Below are positions 61,301 to 64,000 of a stretch of DNA of 64,000 nucleotides, one piece after another. A model generated the notes under the pieces. It was given only the letters and a program-made list of their open reading frames with translations. It was not told the DNA's origin and ran no database searches. The translations under genes were made by a program, and so were the position numbers. The DNA comes from Gordonia sp. KTR9 (GTDB lineage: Bacteria > Actinomycetota > Actinomycetes > Mycobacteriales > Mycobacteriaceae), in assembly GCF_000143885.2 (NCBI RefSeq), contig NC_018581.1, positions 558,001 through 622,000 of the forward strand. Reading direction: 5' to 3'. Each line of letters starts with the position of its first letter. Position 1 is the stretch's first letter.

Positions 61301-62470
61301 ATGACTTCCACTGTGAATCGTCCCGCCGCGCGTTCGGTGTACGAACCCGAGCACGAAGCATTCCGCGACAGCTTTCGTCGGTTCCTCGACGCGGAGGTCG
61401 TACCCGGCTACGAGGGATGGGAACGAGAGGGCCTCATCCCTCGCGAGCTCTTCACGCGAGCCGGCTCGCACGGCTTCCTCGGCATGTCGGTCGACGAGGA
61501 GTTCGGTGGTGGAGGCACCGACGACTTCAGGTTCAACGCGATCATCGCCGAAGAGGTCGCCGACGCCGGCGTGATGTCGTTCGGGATCAATCTGCACAAC
61601 GACATCTGCGTGCCCTACTTCGAGCGTTACGCCGATTCGGAGCAGAAGAAGCGGTGGCTGCCGGGTCTGGTTTCCGGGGAACTCATCGCGGCCATCGCGA
61701 TGACCGAGCCGGGGACCGGGTCGGACCTCGCCGGCATCTCCACCACGGCAACCCTCGACGGTGACCACTACGTGCTGAACGGCTCGAAGACCTTCATCTC
61801 CAACGGCATCAACGCCGACCTGATCATCGTCGCCGCACGGACCGAGAACGACGGTGACCGTCACGGCGGTCTGTCGCTGCTGGTCGTCGAGCGCGATACG
61901 CCCGGTTTCCGGCGGGGTCGCAACCTGGACAAGATCGGCATGCACGCACAGGACACCGCGGAGCTGTTCTTCGACGACGCACGGATCCCGAAGGAGAACC
62001 TGCTCGGTGAACGAGGAGCCGGATTCCGTGCCTTGGTCACGAACCTGCCCCAGGAACGGCTGACGATCGCGGTCGCCAGTACGGCTGCGGCAGGCCGGGC
62101 GATCGAGCTCGCGCGGGAGTACGTGTCCACGCGGACTGCCTTCGGGAAACCGCTGTCGGCCAACCAGAACACCCGGTTCACTCTGGCCGATGCGTATGTG
62201 CAGACCGAGGTCGTCCGTGCCTTCGTCGACGACTGCCTGTCACAGCACACGACCGGCGATCTGACCGCGGACCGAGCGGCGATGGCCAAACTCGCGGCGA
62301 CCGAGGTCCAGGGACGGGTCGCCGACCGGTGCCTGCAGATGTTCGGCGGTTACGGCTTCATGGCCGAGTACCCCATCGCCAAAGCCTATGTGGACGCCCG
62401 CGTTCAGCGGATCTACGGCGGCGCCAACGAGATCATGAAGGAGATCATCGGCAAGTCCCTCTTCCGCTGA
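61301..62470 (+). CDS. Acyl-CoA dehydrogenase (long-chain type)
   Basis: 389 aa. AMTEPGTGSDLAGI (about 133-146), FISNGINADL, C-terminal QMFGGYGFMAEYPIAKAYV and RIYGGANEIMKEI. Gly in YGG, with Glu in AIELAREYVSTRTAFG, gives an LCAD/IVD-type active site. It is followed after 22 bp by a second dehydrogenase. The two may act on successive intermediates or form a mixed complex. The gap to the divergent Baeyer-Villiger gene (61116-61300) holds only the promoter described. Confidence 0.92.
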   Translation: MTSTVNRPAARSVYEPEHEAFRDSFRRFLDAEVVPGYEGWEREGLIPRELFTRAGSHGFLGMSVDEEFGGGGTDDFRFNAIIAEEVADAGVMSFGINLHNDICVPYFERYADSEQKKRWLPGLVSGELIAAIAMTEPGTGSDLAGISTTATLDGDHYVLNGSKTFISNGINADLIIVAARTENDGDRHGGLSLLVVERDTPGFRRGRNLDKIGMHAQDTAELFFDDARIPKENLLGERGAGFRALVTNLPQERLTIAVASTAAAGRAIELAREYVSTRTAFGKPLSANQNTRFTLADAYVQTEVVRAFVDDCLSQHTTGDLTADRAAMAKLAATEVQGRVADRCLQMFGGYGFMAEYPIAKAYVDARVQRIYGGANEIMKEIIGKSLFR

Positions 62471-62492
62471 GGACTCCGAGGAGAACATCACC

Positions 62493-63632
62493 ATGAAACG
62501 AACCATTTTCGACACCGAACACGAGCAGTTCCGCGACACGGTACGGGCGTTCCTGCTCAAGGAGGCCGTACCGCACACGGCAAAGTGGGAAGCGGCCGGC
62601 GAGGTCGGGCGCGACTTCTGGACCGCGGCAGCGAATCAGGGCCTGGTCGGCTTCGCGGCACCCGAGGAGTACGGCGGCGCCGGCTTGCGGGACTTCCGGT
62701 TCAACGCCGTCCTGAACGAGGAGGTGGTCCGAACCGGAACCGTCGGCGACGGCTTCTCGCTGACCAACGACATCGTGTTGCCCTACTTCCTCGACATCGC
62801 CTCTTCGGAGCAGCAGGAGCGGTGGCTGCCGGGCATCGTGAGCGGTGACACGGCGATCGCGATCGCCATGTCGGAGCCGGGTACGGGCTCGGACCTGCGT
62901 GCCATCAAGTCGACCGCCGTTCGCAGAGAGGGCGGTTGGAGTCTGAGCGGGTCCAAGACCTTCATCACCCGCGGCATCCAGGCCGACCTGATCATCGTGG
63001 CGGCACGGATACCGGAGGACGACGGTGGTGGTTTCGGTCTCTTCGTGGTCTCCGCCGACCAAGACGGATTCGAACGCGGCCGGAAGCTGGAGAAGATCGG
63101 GCGCAAAGCCCAGGACACAGCCGAACTCTTCTTCGAGGACGTACTGGTCTCCGACGCAGACGTTCTCGGCGAACCGGGCAAGGGGCTGCACTACATGATG
63201 CGCAACCTCGCCCAGGAGCGGTTGTCCATGGCGGTGGTGGCCGTCGCACAGGCCGAGCACGCCGTCGAGACCGCGGTCGCCTATGCGAAGGAGCGCAAGG
63301 CTTTCGGACAGCCCATCGGCAGCTTCCAGGCAAATCGGTTCACCCTCGCGGAACTCACCACTCAGGTGTCGATCGCGCGCGTGTTCGTCGACCGGTGTAT
63401 CGAGGCACAGAATGCCGGCGAACTGACCGCGGCAGAAGCGGCGGGCGCGAAGTTCTGGACCACCGAACTCGAATTCTCCGCTCTCGACACCTGCCTGCAG
63501 ATGCACGGCGGGTACGGGTACATGGAGGAGTACGACGTCGCGCGACGCTGGCGCGACGCACGTGTGCAGCGAATCTACGGCGGCACCAACGAGATCATGC
63601 GCGAGATCGTCGGTCGATCGCTGGGCCTGTAG
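62493..63632 (+). CDS. Acyl-CoA dehydrogenase, second copy
   Basis: 379 aa, about the same size as its upstream neighbour and similar in every motif: AMSEPGTGSDLRAI, FITRGIQADL, QMHGGYGYMEEYDVARRWRDARV, RIYGGTNEIMREI. Glu in AVETAVAYAKERKAFG is the likely catalytic base. GAGGAG lies before ATG 62493. A strong hairpin ends the operon 10 bp after the stop. Confidence 0.92.
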   Translation: MKRTIFDTEHEQFRDTVRAFLLKEAVPHTAKWEAAGEVGRDFWTAAANQGLVGFAAPEEYGGAGLRDFRFNAVLNEEVVRTGTVGDGFSLTNDIVLPYFLDIASSEQQERWLPGIVSGDTAIAIAMSEPGTGSDLRAIKSTAVRREGGWSLSGSKTFITRGIQADLIIVAARIPEDDGGGFGLFVVSADQDGFERGRKLEKIGRKAQDTAELFFEDVLVSDADVLGEPGKGLHYMMRNLAQERLSMAVVAVAQAEHAVETAVAYAKERKAFGQPIGSFQANRFTLAELTTQVSIARVFVDRCIEAQNAGELTAAEAAGAKFWTTELEFSALDTCLQMHGGYGYMEEYDVARRWRDARVQRIYGGTNEIMREIVGRSLGL

Positions 63633-63642
63633 AGGAAGTGAA

Positions 63643-63684
63643 TCGGTGGTTGCCCGGGAAGGGGGTCGACCGGGCAACCACCGA
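63643..63684. terminator. Bidirectional terminator hairpin
   Basis: Arms 63643-63657 and 63670-63684 form a perfect 15-bp inverted repeat with a 12-nt loop, between the convergent acyl-CoA dehydrogenase and CoA-transferase genes (stops at 63632 and 63687). No T-run. Confidence 0.75.
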
Positions 63685-63686
63685 GA

Positions 63687-64000
63687 TCATGGGGTGGAGT
63701 CGACCACGCCGTCGGCGAGCAAGGACTCGATCCGGGTCTCGGAGTACCCGGCAGCGAGGAGCACGTCGCGCGTGTCGGCCCCCGGCGCGCGTCGCGGACG
63801 GGGAACCGTGGGTGGTTGACCGTCGAAGCGCGGAGCGGGTGCGGGCTGGACGACGTCGTCCACGGTCACAAAGGTGTTGCGCGCCTGATGATGCGGATGT
63901 TCGATGGCCTCGGACATCGTCAGGACCGGCGCGTAGCAGGTGTTCCGCCCGGCGAACGCGGAGTCCAGTTCCGCGCGGTCGTATTCCGCGACCCGCTTCT
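63687..64000 (-). CDS. CoA-transferase family III / alpha-methylacyl-CoA racemase, C-terminal part (cut by window edge)
   Basis: Only the last 103 or so codons are present. NTCYAPVLTMSEAIEHPHHQARNTF and APAPRFDGQPPTVPRPRRAPGADT (located at about 63795-63960) are the C-terminal pattern of CaiB/BaiF and alpha-methylacyl-CoA racemase proteins. These enzymes transfer CoA between acids or invert 2-methylacyl-CoA esters, needed for beta-oxidation of branched chains. Next to acyl-CoA dehydrogenases it supports a branched-chain or terpenoid-like substrate. Confidence 0.85.
   Translation of the reverse strand, partial: KRVAEYDRAELDSAFAGRNTCYAPVLTMSEAIEHPHHQARNTFVTVDDVVQPAPAPRFDGQPPTVPRPRRAPGADTRDVLLAAGYSETRIESLLADGVVDSTP

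Overview
The window is high-GC DNA with dense, often overlapping genes. It carries mycobactin-type siderophore genes, DtxR/IdeR-like iron boxes and an xth-GNAT-def-DUF3263-LytR_C-sodC-carboxylate-amine ligase block. I recognise that block from memory as the order seen in Mycobacterium tuberculosis Rv0427c to Rv0433. Together this points to a mycolic-acid actinomycete (Mycobacteriales), most likely Gordonia or a close relative. The genus is inference. No tRNA, rRNA, CRISPR array, transposase or phage gene was seen.

Region 1 (1-22.9 kb) is an iron-regulated siderophore locus of unusual composition. A mycobactin-like half contains an aryl-AMP ligase (cut by the left edge), an MbtI-type salicylate synthase, an MbtL-like acyl carrier protein, an MbtN-like acyl dehydrogenase, an MbtM/FadD33-like fatty acyl-AMP ligase and an NRPS of layout ArCP-ArCP-Cy-A-PCP. 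A second half follows the NRPS-independent (NIS) logic of desferrioxamine, aerobactin and rhizobactin: a GNAT acyltransferase, an IucA/IucC synthetase, a PLP decarboxylase and an amine N-monooxygenase. Between them sit a cytoplasmic penicillin-acylase-type Ntn hydrolase and a stand-alone condensation domain. A lipoprotein binding protein, a ferric-siderophore reductase (SIP) and an MTB12-like envelope protein complete the locus. Six IdeR-like boxes lie in three intergenic regions. The inferred product is a lipidated siderophore with a hydroxyphenyl-oxazoline (or thiazoline) group and hydroxamate(s).

Region 2 (22.9-38.1 kb) is housekeeping: the ohrR-ohr peroxide pair, the Rv0427c-Rv0433-like block with a secreted lipase-like protein inserted, a DUF1304 protein, a complete Mrp/Mnh cation/proton antiporter operon (A/B fused, C, D, E, F, G) and a small lipoprotein.

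Region 3 (38.1-64 kb) is a catabolic region: an aldehyde dehydrogenase, SDRs, a P450 with its ferredoxin, a Rieske oxygenase, acyl-CoA ligases, three acyl-CoA dehydrogenases, two enoyl-CoA hydratases, a Baeyer-Villiger monooxygenase, an MpaB/DUF2236 protein, a quinone-oxidoreductase-like MDR and a CoA-transferase cut by the right edge. It has a TetR regulator, a rare double-TetR fusion and two families of shared promoter/operator sequences that seem to divide it into two regulons. The gene set fits oxidation of a cyclic or branched hydrophobic compound to CoA esters followed by beta-oxidation; the substrate is not identifiable from sequence.
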